DNA of 64,000 nucleotides, from contig OZ012700.1 in NCBI GenBank assembly GCA_963942565.1, positions 1,191,118 to 1,255,117 on the forward strand. The letters run 5' to 3'. Source of the DNA: Maea johnstoni (Eukaryota > Annelida > Polychaeta > Spionida > Magelonidae). The notes under the pieces were generated by a model that saw only the letters and a list, made by a program, of their open reading frames with translations, was not told where the DNA came from and ran no database searches. The first letter of the stretch is position 1; every line of letters starts with the position of its first letter. The position numbers and the translations under genes were made by a program. Of the stretch, positions 10,807-22,327 are shown piece by piece.

Positions 10807-12662
10807 CTGAAAAGAAAGAAAACCAAATGAATATAGGATTTACAATGAAAGTGTGGCTTACTATAGTAAGATGTTTACAGTGCTTTGTATTCTAAAGAAT
10901 GTATTTTTGAAAATGCATCAGGCAAAGTCTGGTGAAAGTATCGTTCAGTTGAGGCACAAGGGGCAATTCTAGCTGGATGTCAGAGCATCACTTAGACACA
11001 AATAAGCTATAGTCCCAGCTAACCAATAGCACCACAGCTACAGAAAATTGTGCAAGGCTATAATGTATGTATGTATGTTTATTAACTGTAATTTCACATT
11101 TACAAAATCATACTTTCAACTAATGTAGAATAGGTATATATGGCGCTACAAAAATTTCGCGAAAAGCCGATTTTTCGCGTGTACTTTATTTTGCGAGTGA
11201 GCTAGTTCTTCAGCGCCATCTATTGTACCAAGCAGTAATAAAAAAATACAAACATTTGGCGGCCATAATTTGACAGAAGTTTCCCCAAAATTGGAAATGT
11301 ATATATGCAATCTATAATATGATACCTTGGTAACTTATTAATAAGTTACTAATGTATCATATTATTATGAGTTATTGCATGTGCTTCTCTTCGTTTCAGC
11401 CTCGGTTTACAATTTTAGATATTAACAAAATAAAGAACTATGATAATATTTGGCTTTGTTGCCAAGCTGGCTATGAAAAAAGAGACATTTTGGGGTCATG
11501 CTCAGAGTAATAAAATCAGTTGAAGAACAGAATTTGAATGACACATCCGTTATCACTTAGAATAATTCCAATATGCAATTACAGTGAAGAGCTTACAACT
11601 TCAAGAATTGTTTTTAGATAAGGATTAAAGTGGGACTGCAGCATTTAGAAAATCTAGGGCTATGAGGTATTGGGTGGGGCTGTGGTTGTTTGAGAACCTG
11701 AATTCATTGGGTCTCTTAAGAGTCTTTAACTGAAGCCTGACCGCTGTAAGCTTCCAAAATAAAAATCTAAACAATAGTGTCACAAAATTAACCAACTAGC
11801 ATGATGCTTAGGACATCAAGGGAGTGAAACTCTTGCAATGTAATCTTTTTGATATGACTTATCTCACAAAAGGGGGAAGATGACCTTGACCTTAAGTCCT
11901 TTAAGTGAGACTTATTTTTAAATTTGAAGAATTTTTGGTTTATTCGTTCTTTGCCAACTATGGCCATCGTCTAATACATACTATTAGTTTTCTGTGTTTT
12001 TTTCAGGTGAAAATACTTATATGTGTATTTGTTAATATGACCTCCTTCCCATCACAATGGGAGTATAGGAGGATCTCCTGAAACATGATATATTAGTGCA
12101 TTGAAAATGTTGAACAGTGTTTACTATATTCTAATATTATACCTCACGTGAGGATACTCTTATCCTATTGGATGAGAGCCATGTGTCAAGACTGTTAGCA
12201 ACCTGTGTCTCTGTAGGTTGCTTGACAGCGGTCACCATTTAACGTCTTGGCACCCGCTGTCAAGGAGACGACATATTAGCACCCATTGTCAAGTTGCTGT
12301 TTCAAGATTCCCTATTTTGTTGACGACGTCATGCTTTCACGACCCCCACGCGTGGCGAAATGCGTCAATGCCTGAGCAGAATGCCGCCGTCAACAATTGA
12401 TTTATGTTATTGTTGAGATCGACGATAAAGAAAATTAGATGCGCGAGTGTCTCAATTTAGAGAAAAAGGTGAAATGTCAACCCAGTTGAGGTGGTAGGTT
12501 GTTAGGTATGATAAAACAAATAGGACATCCCAGCATGGTCAGCACGGTAAACCTGCTGCTCCGATATTGCACTGCCCAAGTGAGTTTTGTAACTTTCAAC
12601 TTGTCATAGATTTTGGGTGCCGAGGGGGGGGGGGGGGGGTTGTTCGGTATAATAAAACAATT

Positions 12663-12775
12663 ATGACATCGCTGTGGGGTTGCCAACATGATAGTCTACC
12701 CCTCGTGAGCATTGTCACCCTCGGGCTACGCCCTCTGGGTAGACAATCATGTTAGCAACCCCACAGCGATGTCAT
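12663..12775. repeat. Palindrome within a copy-2-specific insertion
   Basis: Arms ATGACATCGCTGTGGGGTTG... and its near complement ...CAACCCCACAGCGATGTCAT flank a short centre. It lies at the right end of about 650 bp (12140-12785) that is absent from copy 1, so it is probably part of a foldback-type transposon. Confidence 0.6.
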
Positions 12776-14635
12776 ATTTGTATAATAGATGCCATTCCCT
12801 TTGAAATTTATCTTCCGTCCCTGATTGTTGCAAGATATTTAGCTTGTATGTAGTATTGTTTCAATACATTTTTAAAGATGAAAACAATTGGAGTTTTGTC
12901 TTTTTTTTGCGGTATAGATGGATTCTTTACTACATAGGAGAATTATTGATCTTTATCTACATCCCCAAGTATAATATTGCTGTCTGTTAACTCATATTGT
13001 GAAACTCCTAGCTCAAGCAGGGTCCTACCCAGGATTTAGAAACTGGGTGCACACATTTTTCAATTGCAACATTTTGGGGCATCCTGATTTCCAAGGGTAT
13101 AACAATATACTAGGAATACAATCATAAACATGTATTAGCTAGGGCTGTTCCATTTAAAAGTGTATTTTACCACCCCCTCCCACCATGGAATTCTGAATTT
13201 TGGTTGGCATGGGGGGTGCTGAATTTTTAATTGTCTTCCCCCCCCCCCCCCCCCCCCCAACTTTCCCCACTCCCACTTGATTTTTCTTAAAAGCTGCGAA
13301 TCTCAATTGTCTAAACTTAAGAGCAGAATAGCCCCTCCAATCTAATATAATTCACTGCCAATCTTATGACTTATGCTAATGCTACCAACCTTTACATTCT
13401 ATTTTATATTGCAGATCATGACATTGCCTGACAAAAGAGAAATAGAAAAGAAATAGAGAAGAGAAAGGTGGAAGAAGAATAGACACTAACAAGAATAAAA
13501 GTTAGGGCATCTTGGACTTGGCAAGTTTGAGGACTTTAAGTTGCCTCACATTTCACTTAAAACATGCACTTATACAACATAATGGCTGGTGGCGTACTGT
13601 TGGTCATTCAAGTCACACAAATGCTACATGAGGGGGTTGTACTGGCAGTAACCCAGCATACTGCAATGCCATCTATCCTAGATGAAGAAAAGAATGGATA
13701 TAAAGGTATTCGGTTCAGTCGTATAGTATCCACCGAAGTGCTCACACAACCTTCCTCCCCTAGCAGGCCTGTACACACAGAGACCATATGCGCAATAGTG
13801 AAGGGTTGGACATGCCAGGGGTCTCTGATCTGGCATCAGCATGAGGTCACGAGGGAACAAAGACCAATCAGGGCTCTCATAGTTTACATTACGCAGAACC
13901 CTGCGCAAAAATATGCGCAGAGCACAACTTTTGGGAGAGCTATTTGTTTAGGCTAGCCTGTTCAGGTTGACCAGCTGGTTTCATATCCACTTGTTTTTAT
14001 ATTTTATTTATCTTAAAGCATCCACCCGCAAAGGGAAGACATCCAAATATAGCCTGGTATGCATGCTACTACCAAACCTGCTCTTACGGAACCAATTGTT
14101 TAACTTTTTGTTTTCTGCAGTCAACCACTGGTGCACTCTGCCAGGGCGGCGATACCGTCTTCCGGTTGGATTGCTACATGACTAGTATCTCTGCTCCCAC
14201 GCGTTTAATCACTCTGCATGTTTTTGAAGTTTTGTTCTGTTTCATGGTACGATTTCAAAATTATACCAAATATGAAGCTTCCATGCATTATTCGCCATTC
14301 AGTTATTTGTAATTGCGCACACTACGATACTTATGACATTTCGGGTGTAATGCCTTGGTACTATTTGCGATAGCTCATGAGAAAATGTGGTCAAAAGTCC
14401 TGAATTGACCAATCAGTCAGTCGGTCTCCAGTACTCGTGCACTAAGAGAAAGAGGTCAGTGCTACGTCATTGTTGATTGTAAATATGACCACTTGCATCA
14501 CACCTTTTGACCTATGGAACACATTTAATGACGTCACTCATCAAAATATTCCGCGAAATAGAACCGGTGAAGTGGCAGAGATACTATGCGTAGCTGGATC
14601 TCTGGGTCGGAGAGTGCCAGTGGTGGTGTTTTCAG

Positions 14636-14796
14636 GGCCAAGTTTTCTTTGGTTTGGTTGAGCCTCAGGTTCGACGTAGGCCTTGTTCAAAACCATAAAC
14701 ACAGATTCTGTTTGCCCACCACGTTGATCAACGTCGATGGTCCTGAACAACTCCCAGCCGATCGCGAGGTTCAAACAAACCAAAGAAAACTTGGCC
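14636..14796. mobile_element. PIF/Harbinger-like MITE (3-bp target duplication)
   Basis: Inverted ends GGCCAAGTTTTCTTTGGTTTG and complement bound 161 bp. CAG lies on both sides, and copy 1 has the empty site (GTTTTCAGTAATCATTG near 3104). A 3-bp target duplication with these ends fits PIF/Harbinger. No transposase is present. Confidence 0.6.
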
Positions 14797-15040
14797 CAGT
14801 TATCATTGTAAAGTGGCGATAACACTGTTGGCGCCACTGTTGAACAGTGTCACTTTTCAGAACTAAATTTCACAAATCCTGGATCCACAACCGATTGCAA
14901 TATTTCCTGAACAACTCTGGTGCGTCCCCAAGTTGAGGTCGCTATCTGACGCTAAGTACAAGATGACCTTTGCGTATATGGCATAAGCCTAGGTAACGAA
15001 AACCGAATTTTCAAAATCCAACCCTGACATCAGCCTTTGT

Positions 15041-15218
15041 CACAGGGGCTTGTATCGTTGATCACAGTAGTCACAGCCGTACTAGTAATATAGACAAGGG
15101 GGGAAAGCAATTTGATGCCCCAACAACTATGTTGTCAAACTTCCCCAAAAGAAAAATACTATTTCATAGTACCAGCCTCAGACTCACGAGTGACCGCTCA
15201 ACGATACAAGCCCCTGTG
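15041..15218. mobile_element. hAT-like MITE, short form
   Basis: The 178-bp element has 21-bp inverted ends CACAGGGGCTTGTATCGTTGA and an exact 8-bp target duplication GCCTTTGT (15033-15040, 15219-15226). An 8-bp duplication is the hAT hallmark. A longer family member is at 26992-27401. Confidence 0.8.
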
Positions 15219-15833
15219 GCCTTTGTCAAAGACTGATTTCAAGCTCATGCGACTCGGTATCTTACTACATCGACTGTCAAACTGACCTAATTACCGTTTT
15301 TCAACTAGACGCGAATACCGAACATGAAATAGCGCTTATTATTACCTGAAAAGTGACACAAACCAACTCAAAGAGATGCGATGGCGGTGAGTTCCTCTGC
15401 CTCCATCTTGGATCTAATAAGAGACTCGTTTTCGCGAGTGTAGTTCCGACCGAAACGTCACAAACCACGTGACTAACCAGAACCAGTTCACCAAAACGAT
15501 TATAGTTGGACCAAGATCACGTGCCTGGTTCGTATCATGTGATTGGACGCCATAAGATATATGTCGCTACTATAAAATGTATGTTTAGCATAAGATGCTT
15601 ACTTTAAATTAAAACAAATCGCCAAAACGATTTTAAACGTGACCAGATCCCCTAAACCAATTGGAACCAGCCTCGCCAGAACGAGTCCCCTGGTCCCTGG
15701 GTCTAAACAAGGACGGGGAGTAATCGTTATTTGCGAATACTCAGCGGACAACTGATGCATAGGCCCTTGCAAAAGTCTGAAAAAATGAAAATAAAGATTT
15801 ATTGGGGTGTTTACGTTGATTACTGTTGTCACG

Positions 15834-15916
15834 TCCCCACTCCCAAACTGACTAAAGAGCGAAGCTTCGCTCTTTAGTCAGTTTCTTTTTTTTTTGGGGG
15901 GGGGGGGGTGACAACA
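15834..15916. mobile_element. Short palindromic element with TGTTGTCAC ends, copy 2
   Basis: This is the counterpart of 4338-4433 with the same ends and central hairpin and a shorter G run. It was present before the segmental duplication. Confidence 0.6.
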
Positions 15917-18588
15917 GACTGAAAAAGTGACGGTATATGATTTAGAGGTCATTTGAAGGTCAAACTCTAAAAAATAGGCTTTTTTCTCAGTAAATATACT
16001 TAGATTCAATGTTTCTTTGCTGTAATCACAAACATTCTTATAGAAATATCAATATTGACCTTGTGGTTAATTATTTTTATGTTTGTGTGATATTCAAGGT
16101 CAAATATGGGTCAAATAATGGAAAAAGGGGCTTTTTCTGAGTAAGAGTACTGAATTTCTAATCTATTTCTATGACAATCTTGTGCATTCTTCATTTTTTG
16201 GTATTGGACTATTAGTATTGATCTTGTAGTAGTCTAATTTTGCTTTTGGGAGATTTTCAAGGTCATTTCAATGTCAAAAATAGGTTGAAACGTTGAAAAA
16301 TGAACTCTTTTCTGAATATAAGTACTAAGTTTTTAACATATTTATAGGGCAAAAAACATGCATTCTTCTTCTTATGGTATTGGACTATTGAAATTGATTT
16401 TGTAGTTATTTGATTTCTATTTCGGCTGATATTCCAGGTCATCTCAAGGTCGATAAGGGCCGAAATAAGTTGAAAAAAATGGGCTTTTTGGGGGTAAAAG
16501 TACTAGTTTTTTAACGTAATCACATGCATTCTTCTTTCTTATGATATTGGACTATTGATAATCATCCGAGAGGGAAAAACCAATGGTCCCTTCCAACATT
16601 AAGTACATCCCCCCAGTATTAAAAGACACCTGTCTGCCAGACTGAAAAAGTGACGGTATATGATTTAGAGGTCATTTGAAGGTCAAACTCTTAAAAAGAG
16701 ACTTTTTTTGCAGTAAATGTACTTAGATTCAATGATCCTTTGCTGCAATCACAAATATTCTTATTTCATATGTATAGAAATATCAATACTGACCTTGTGG
16801 TAAATTAGCTTTTGTTTGTGTGATATTCAAAGTCATCTCAAGGTCAGATAGGGGTCAAATAATGGAAAAATTGTTTTTTTCTGAGTATAAGTACCAAGTT
16901 GTCTATTTCTTTGAGAATCATATGCATACTTCTTTTCTTTGGTATTATACTTTATTTGGTATTGATCTTGTAATATCATGATTTCTTTTTCGTGTCATAC
17001 TCAAGGTCATTTCAAGGTAAAAAAAGATCAAAAAGTTGAAAAATGTGCTTTTTTCTAAGTAAAAGTACTAAGTTTATAATATATTTTTAAGATATTCAAA
17101 GTTATTTGAAGGTCATGAAAGGGGTCCAAAAGTTGAAATATGGGCTTTTTTCTGAGTAAAAGTACTAGGTTTTTGACATATATCTTATGACAATCATATA
17201 CATTATTTTTATCGGTATTGGACAATTAGTATTGGTCTTGTAGTAATCTGCTATCTATTTTGTGAGATATTCAAGGTCATTTCAAGGATGAAAAGGGTTA
17301 AAAAGTTGAAAATAGGCTTTTCCTGTGTGAAAGTGTTTTGTTTTTATATATTTCTTATAGCAATCACATGCATTCTTGTTTTATTGGTATTGGACTATTG
17401 AAAGAGATTTTTCGGTAATCTGTTTTTTGTTTTGTGTGGAATTCAAGGTCATTTCATGGTCAAGAGGTTGAAAAGAAATTGCTTTTTCTGAGTATGCTTT
17501 CCTTCTTATTTTATTTTAATGGAAATAGCGCTTTATAAGTGATATCTCAATATTAATTATGGTGCTGAATTGGTACTTATACTCAGAAAAAGCCATTTTT
17601 CCATTATTTGACCCCTATTTGACTTTAAGATGACCTTGAATATCACACAAACCAAAAAATACTTTACCACAAGGTCAGTATTGATATTTCTATACATATG
17701 AAATAAGAATATTTGCGATTGCAGCAAAGAAACATTGAATCTAAGTACATTTACTGAGAAATAAGCCTATTTTTTTTAGAGTTTGTCCTTCAAATGGCCT
17801 CTAAATCATATACTGTCAATTTTTCAGTCCAGCAGACAGGTGTTTTATAATACGGGAGGGATGTACTAAATGTTGGAAGGGTCCATTGGTTTTACCCTCT
17901 TGGATCATTATCAATAGTCCAATACCATAAGAAAGAAGAATGCATGTGATTACGTTAAAAAACTAGTACTTTTACCCAGAAAAAGCCCATTTTTTCAACT
18001 TCTTTTGCCCTTATTGACCTTGAGATGACCTTGAATATCAACCAAAATAGAAATCAAATAACTACATGATCGATTTCAATGGTCCAATACCATAAGAAGA
18101 AGAATGCATGTGATTGCCCGAAAAATATGTCAAAACTTAGTACTTATACCTGCTTATACTCAGAAAAGAGTTCATTTTTCAATGTTTCGATCTACTTTTG
18201 ACATTGACATGACCTTGAACATCTCCCAAAAGAGAAATCAGAAGGCTACAAGATCAATACTAATAGTCCAATACAAAATAATGAAGAATGCACAAGATTG
18301 TCATAGATAGATAGAAATAGATTAGAAATTTAGTACTTTTACTCAGAAAAAGCCCATTTTTCAATTATTTGACCCCTATTTGACCTTGAGATGACCTTGA
18401 ATTTCACACAAACATAAAAATACATAGCAACAAGGTCGATAATGATATTTCTGTACATATGAAATAGGAATGCTTGTGATGGCAGCAAAGAAACATTGAA
18501 TCTAAATACATTTACTGGCAAAAAAGCCTATTTTTGAGAGTTTGACCTTCAGATGACCTCTAAATCATATACCGTCACTTTTTCAGTC
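15917..18588. repeat. Inverted AGGTCA-rich array, copy 2
   Basis: This is the counterpart of 4434-7027 with the same end sequences, central inversion and unit structure, differing by scattered substitutions and small indels. It was inherited through the segmental duplication. Confidence 0.75.
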
Positions 18589-19479
18589 TGGCAGACAGGT
18601 GTTTTTTAATACTGGAGGGATACAGTAAATGTTTGAAGGGTTCATTGCTTTTACCCTCTCGGGTGCCGCCAACTCTCAATTTAAGGCCCTTTTTCAGTTT
18701 GGCTCCCTGACTATAGATATCAAAATAAAATTGTAATTCAAGTTATTCAATTATTAGAATCTTTTTCGATATCTACTTTTCAGTTTGATTTTTTTATGCT
18801 TTCATCAAATTGCATAATTCTCATTCCGTGTTAATATAAAGTATTTAGATAGGATATCTGATATTGGAAGTGCATATTTTAGCATTGAAACAATGAATGT
18901 CAGTGTTGAGTCCCAAGTCAACTTGTACCTAAGCTGGTTTACTACACAGTGGACACTACCACTGGGATCCTTACTTTTCCTTCCTTAATTATGCCAAAAA
19001 GCCTGAGCTAGCATTAATACACTTGGCCAAACATGTTACAGATAATCAAGCTGAAATTTAAGTAAATATCTAATTACATTGCAATGGGTATCCTTCCTCC
19101 ATAACCATAGCATGGGTTGCTAACAGACTCGAAGAGAAAATGGACAGAACAAGTATGTTTGTTCAACAATTCACCTGGATAAACATATCTTCAAGTAATT
19201 ATCATTATTATGTTTCATGATTCAATAGTTTTTTTTAAGAGAAACAACCTCTTTTTTATTTCAATATGAATCTGGTTGAGTATAATTTTTTTCAAAGGGT
19301 TCGCTACCCTTTTTTTTAAGGGTGGCTCAGACATGTAAGAAGGAGAGCTTTTTTGTATATGCAGACGACACAGATAGCATGAACGATGATATGAAATGAA
19401 TATGAAACTCTTCAAAGTAATCTCTCCCAATAATTGGGCGACAGACAACAAAGATTAAGAAATGAAGATTTTCGGTGGT

Positions 19480-19605
19480 TGCCCCAGTTTATAGAGGAAT
19501 CGAACCCCTACTCGCCCCGGCCTGGAATTGAACTCTGGACCCCATGTCTCCTAGCACTCAGGCCGGCAAGGTTGCCACTGTAACCTCCTCCTCAGCAGAT
19601 TTTCA
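19480..19605 (-). mobile_element. tRNA-like SINE fragment
   Basis: On the minus strand a GGTTCGATTCC box and an AGTTCAATTCC box occur in a tRNA-like context with complementary GGCCTG and CAGGCC ends. It lies in a stretch (about 19110-19620) missing from duplication copy 1. A pol III-derived SINE is likely; the boundaries are not resolved. Confidence 0.35.
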
Positions 19606-21574
19606 AATGGTCATTTATTGAGATGGATCTTGGGGGTGTGGCACATTCCTGAGTGAATGCAAAATTTGATGATTTATTCCTACATAAATACTTGTATTTC
19701 TTCAGTGACATCTAACCTTTATCTACGCAAACATGGTCATTTACTACCCAGGGCCTTAGCAGCACCCGTCCAGCAATTTCCTGAAAAGTTCATTTTGGGA
19801 CAGGCAAATTTTCTATTTCAATTCTGACTTATTGGGGGTATTAATAAACAACCAAATATTTTCCTAACAAACTATTGTCTAGGACTTGGCTGAGGTATAG
19901 ATTGCCCTTTAGACACAGTAAGCCATCAAATAGAGTTAGTATCATGATTTGAAGTATATTAGTAGCTAATACTTGATGCGTAGCAATTAGATATTGCTAT
20001 TTCTGAGACTTTTTTACAATCTTGGCTAAGCCCCTGCTGCTATTACAGTAACATGACCGCACATACATACAACAGAATCATTCTAGAATAACAACAAGAA
20101 CACATCAAATAACATGAAGTGATACTAAGGGCTTTTATTCAAGAAAATTTCAGTTTTCATACAAGTTAACAGTATCAGTTTTTTCACTGGTCAATCAGGA
20201 GTATAGAAGTATTGTTAACAGCACCAGTGAAATACTGAACCAGTCCTTCAGGTACCATTGGCTGCACTGTACTGGCTCATTTCAACAGCACCAGTGAAGT
20301 ACTGAACCATTTCCAAATACATATATACATATCAGAAAGTTAACATTTGATCACATTTGAAAACATATTTAAATAAACAAACTGAAGAACTTTTCTATGG
20401 GAATCAAAACTTGATGACAATATTTAAATTGAGACTTTTTAGTTTGGTACAAAATGAAAGTGTGTGAAAAGTGGAAATTGGATACATCGAAAGCATTTCC
20501 AATGGGTGTGTTAGTTATCCATATTTCCATTTGAGTACTGACACTTACGGGATGATATCTTTCTATTGATAAAGATATCAAAAGTTCAAAACTCCATAGA
20601 GTAACATGGCCCATCAATAGTACAAGACTCAACTAGTAAGATAGATAAAGCACTAAGTGGACCATTATATGTCCAACCCTGTGGCCTGATCTGACCAGAG
20701 GAAATATCCAAAGCTATCAGTATGATTATTGGCAAAATATGATGTCCCAGAGTTTTCCAAGTCTATAACATGGTCTGGTAAAGGAAAGAATAAATTACTT
20801 TTTTAACCATTCCAATTCTGAGGCTACTGTCTTCCTAAGTACAAGGACGCAACAATTTCTCAAAATCGTCTAAACCCTGTCGTTTTGGTACTCATAGACG
20901 AGTACCCATTTGCCAGGGTTTCATTCAATTTTCAAGATTTTTGAATTAGCCAAATTAGCCACCAGCAGCATAAGGGTTAAAATAATTCAATTACATTTGT
21001 TCAATGATCAATAAAGCAGCGTGTTTATTTGATTGTATACAGAATTCTGAAAAGCTGATACTACTAGTGAACATTTAAGGAAGGTTATTGTTATACCCAG
21101 CAGAAACTATACCCTAGCTTCTAAGTCAAGTGCATTGACAAAGTCTTCTTCTAAGACTGATGCTTCATACTGGTGTTTTCATAGAATTCACAAGTCGTCA
21201 GTAGTAGTCAAAATATTACTAGTGAGAAAGGCAACCAGTTTACAAAGAGGGCAATTTGCTATAAGGTTGTTAGCCCTAATATCAAAAAATATCATGTCAT
21301 AAAATGAATCCTAGTTTTGGGTGACAGTAAAAAGTAGGTCATAATATCACAGGCGGTCAAAGTGTCATAGTCACTGACATTCTATTTTCAGGTGAGTAGT
21401 AGTCATGCTCTCTTTTGTGTGAACAAATTTTGTCTAGTGTTTATTTGGAATTCACCTATTGAGAGATTTTGTGTCATTAAATTATCTAGGACAGAACATA
21501 ATACTGAGGCAAGGACCAGTTACTTAACTGGTGACAGGTGACCAGATTCACCAGAATCTATATCATTTAGGTCT

Positions 21575-21926
21575 CAGGGCTCGACGCTAAGGGTGAACCT
21601 ATGGCCCCAGGCAAGTAAAAATTCCCAAAAACAGCTTCGGGCCAGTAAAAATATTCCTCAACTGGTCCTACAGGGCCAGTAAACATTTGGAGGTCATTCT
21701 TGTTAAAATGTTAAAAAGTTTCCCCCCAAGAATGTCCCCAAATGCTTTTCAAATAAATGAAGATAAAAACTACAAAGATAGAGGTTGTGCTGAATTTTAT
21801 GCAATGTTCATTCTAGTTATGTTAAAGAAAAAATGTAGGACCAGTAAAATTTTTGCAGGACCAGCAGATGCTAGGTGTTACTGGTCCTACAGGGCCAGTG
21901 TCATTTTGAGTTAGCGTTGAGGCCTG
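21575..21926. mobile_element. Probable non-autonomous hAT-like element
   Basis: The ends CAGGGCTCGACGCTAA and TTAGCGTTGAGGCCTG are near inverted complements. The interior repeats CTGGTCCTACAGGGCCAGT. GGTCT occurs at both flanks, but a full 8-bp target duplication is not clear. It is absent from duplication copy 1. Confidence 0.5.
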
Positions 21927-21935
21927 GGTCTAGAC

Positions 21936-22110
21936 ATATTTGGAATATGGAGGGGAAATGGAGGAAACCGGAGTACCCGGCGAAAAAAACACTGCCTAAC
22001 CCCAAGTCATGGCTATTTTCTCACATACCTAGACTGGGATTCGAACCCAGACAGAGGTAAGAGACAGCATACAGTCAGTGGCGGTGCTTAGACCACACAG
22101 CGATCAGAGC
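21936..22110 (-). mobile_element. tRNA-derived SINE
   Basis: On the minus strand there is a good A box (TGGTCTAAGC, 22086-22095) and a perfect B box (GGTTCGAATCC, 22037-22047) about 40 nt apart, followed by a non-tRNA body containing CCGGGTACTCCGGTTTCCTCC-like sequence. That is the layout of a pol III SINE. The tRNA part does not close into a clean cloverleaf with CCA, so it is not a functional tRNA gene. Confidence 0.6.
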
Positions 22111-22139
22111 AGGCCTAGACATAGCAACCACAGTTGTTG

Positions 22140-22327
22140 TTGATAAATAGTTTATTACACAATACACAATTGCATCTATTAAGAGATTTTGTGTCATTAA
22201 ATAACTTAGGACAGACCATAATACTGACGTAAGGACAAGATACCTGACTGGTGACAGGTGACCTGAAACTAAAGTATTTTAGGCTTAGGCATAGCAAACA
22301 CAGAAATCAACTGTAAATGGTTTTAAC
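22140..22327 (-). other. Gene Z 3' UTR homologous to that of gene Y
   Basis: The sequence below the gene Z stop (GAGATTTTGTGTCATTAAAT..., GACTGGTGACAGGTGACC..., TAGGCATAGCAAACACAG) matches 9355-9510 and 21470-21550. All three loci share a 3' flank, so the ancestral unit contained finger array, tail and this 3' UTR. Confidence 0.6.

Larger units (their letters stand above)
10121..21575. repeat. Segmental duplication, copy 2
   Basis: This is the counterpart of 1-9510, with gene Y at its left end. Extra material relative to copy 1 includes about 12140-12785, 13235-13750, the elements at 14636-14796 and 15041-15218, about 19110-19620 and about 20760-21312. Copy 1 has its own private inserts at 1941-2115, 3315-3524, 3595-3732 and 7959-8405. 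No protein gene is evident between 10807 and 21575. Confidence 0.85.

Noticed and set aside
13564-13956. 130-residue plus-strand frame
   Set aside because: No recognisable domain, only partly open in the duplicated copy near 2640-2880, and it overlaps repeat-rich spacer.
22020-22110. Functional tRNA gene on the minus strand
   Set aside because: The A and B boxes are good, but no clean cloverleaf closes and the body continues as SINE sequence.
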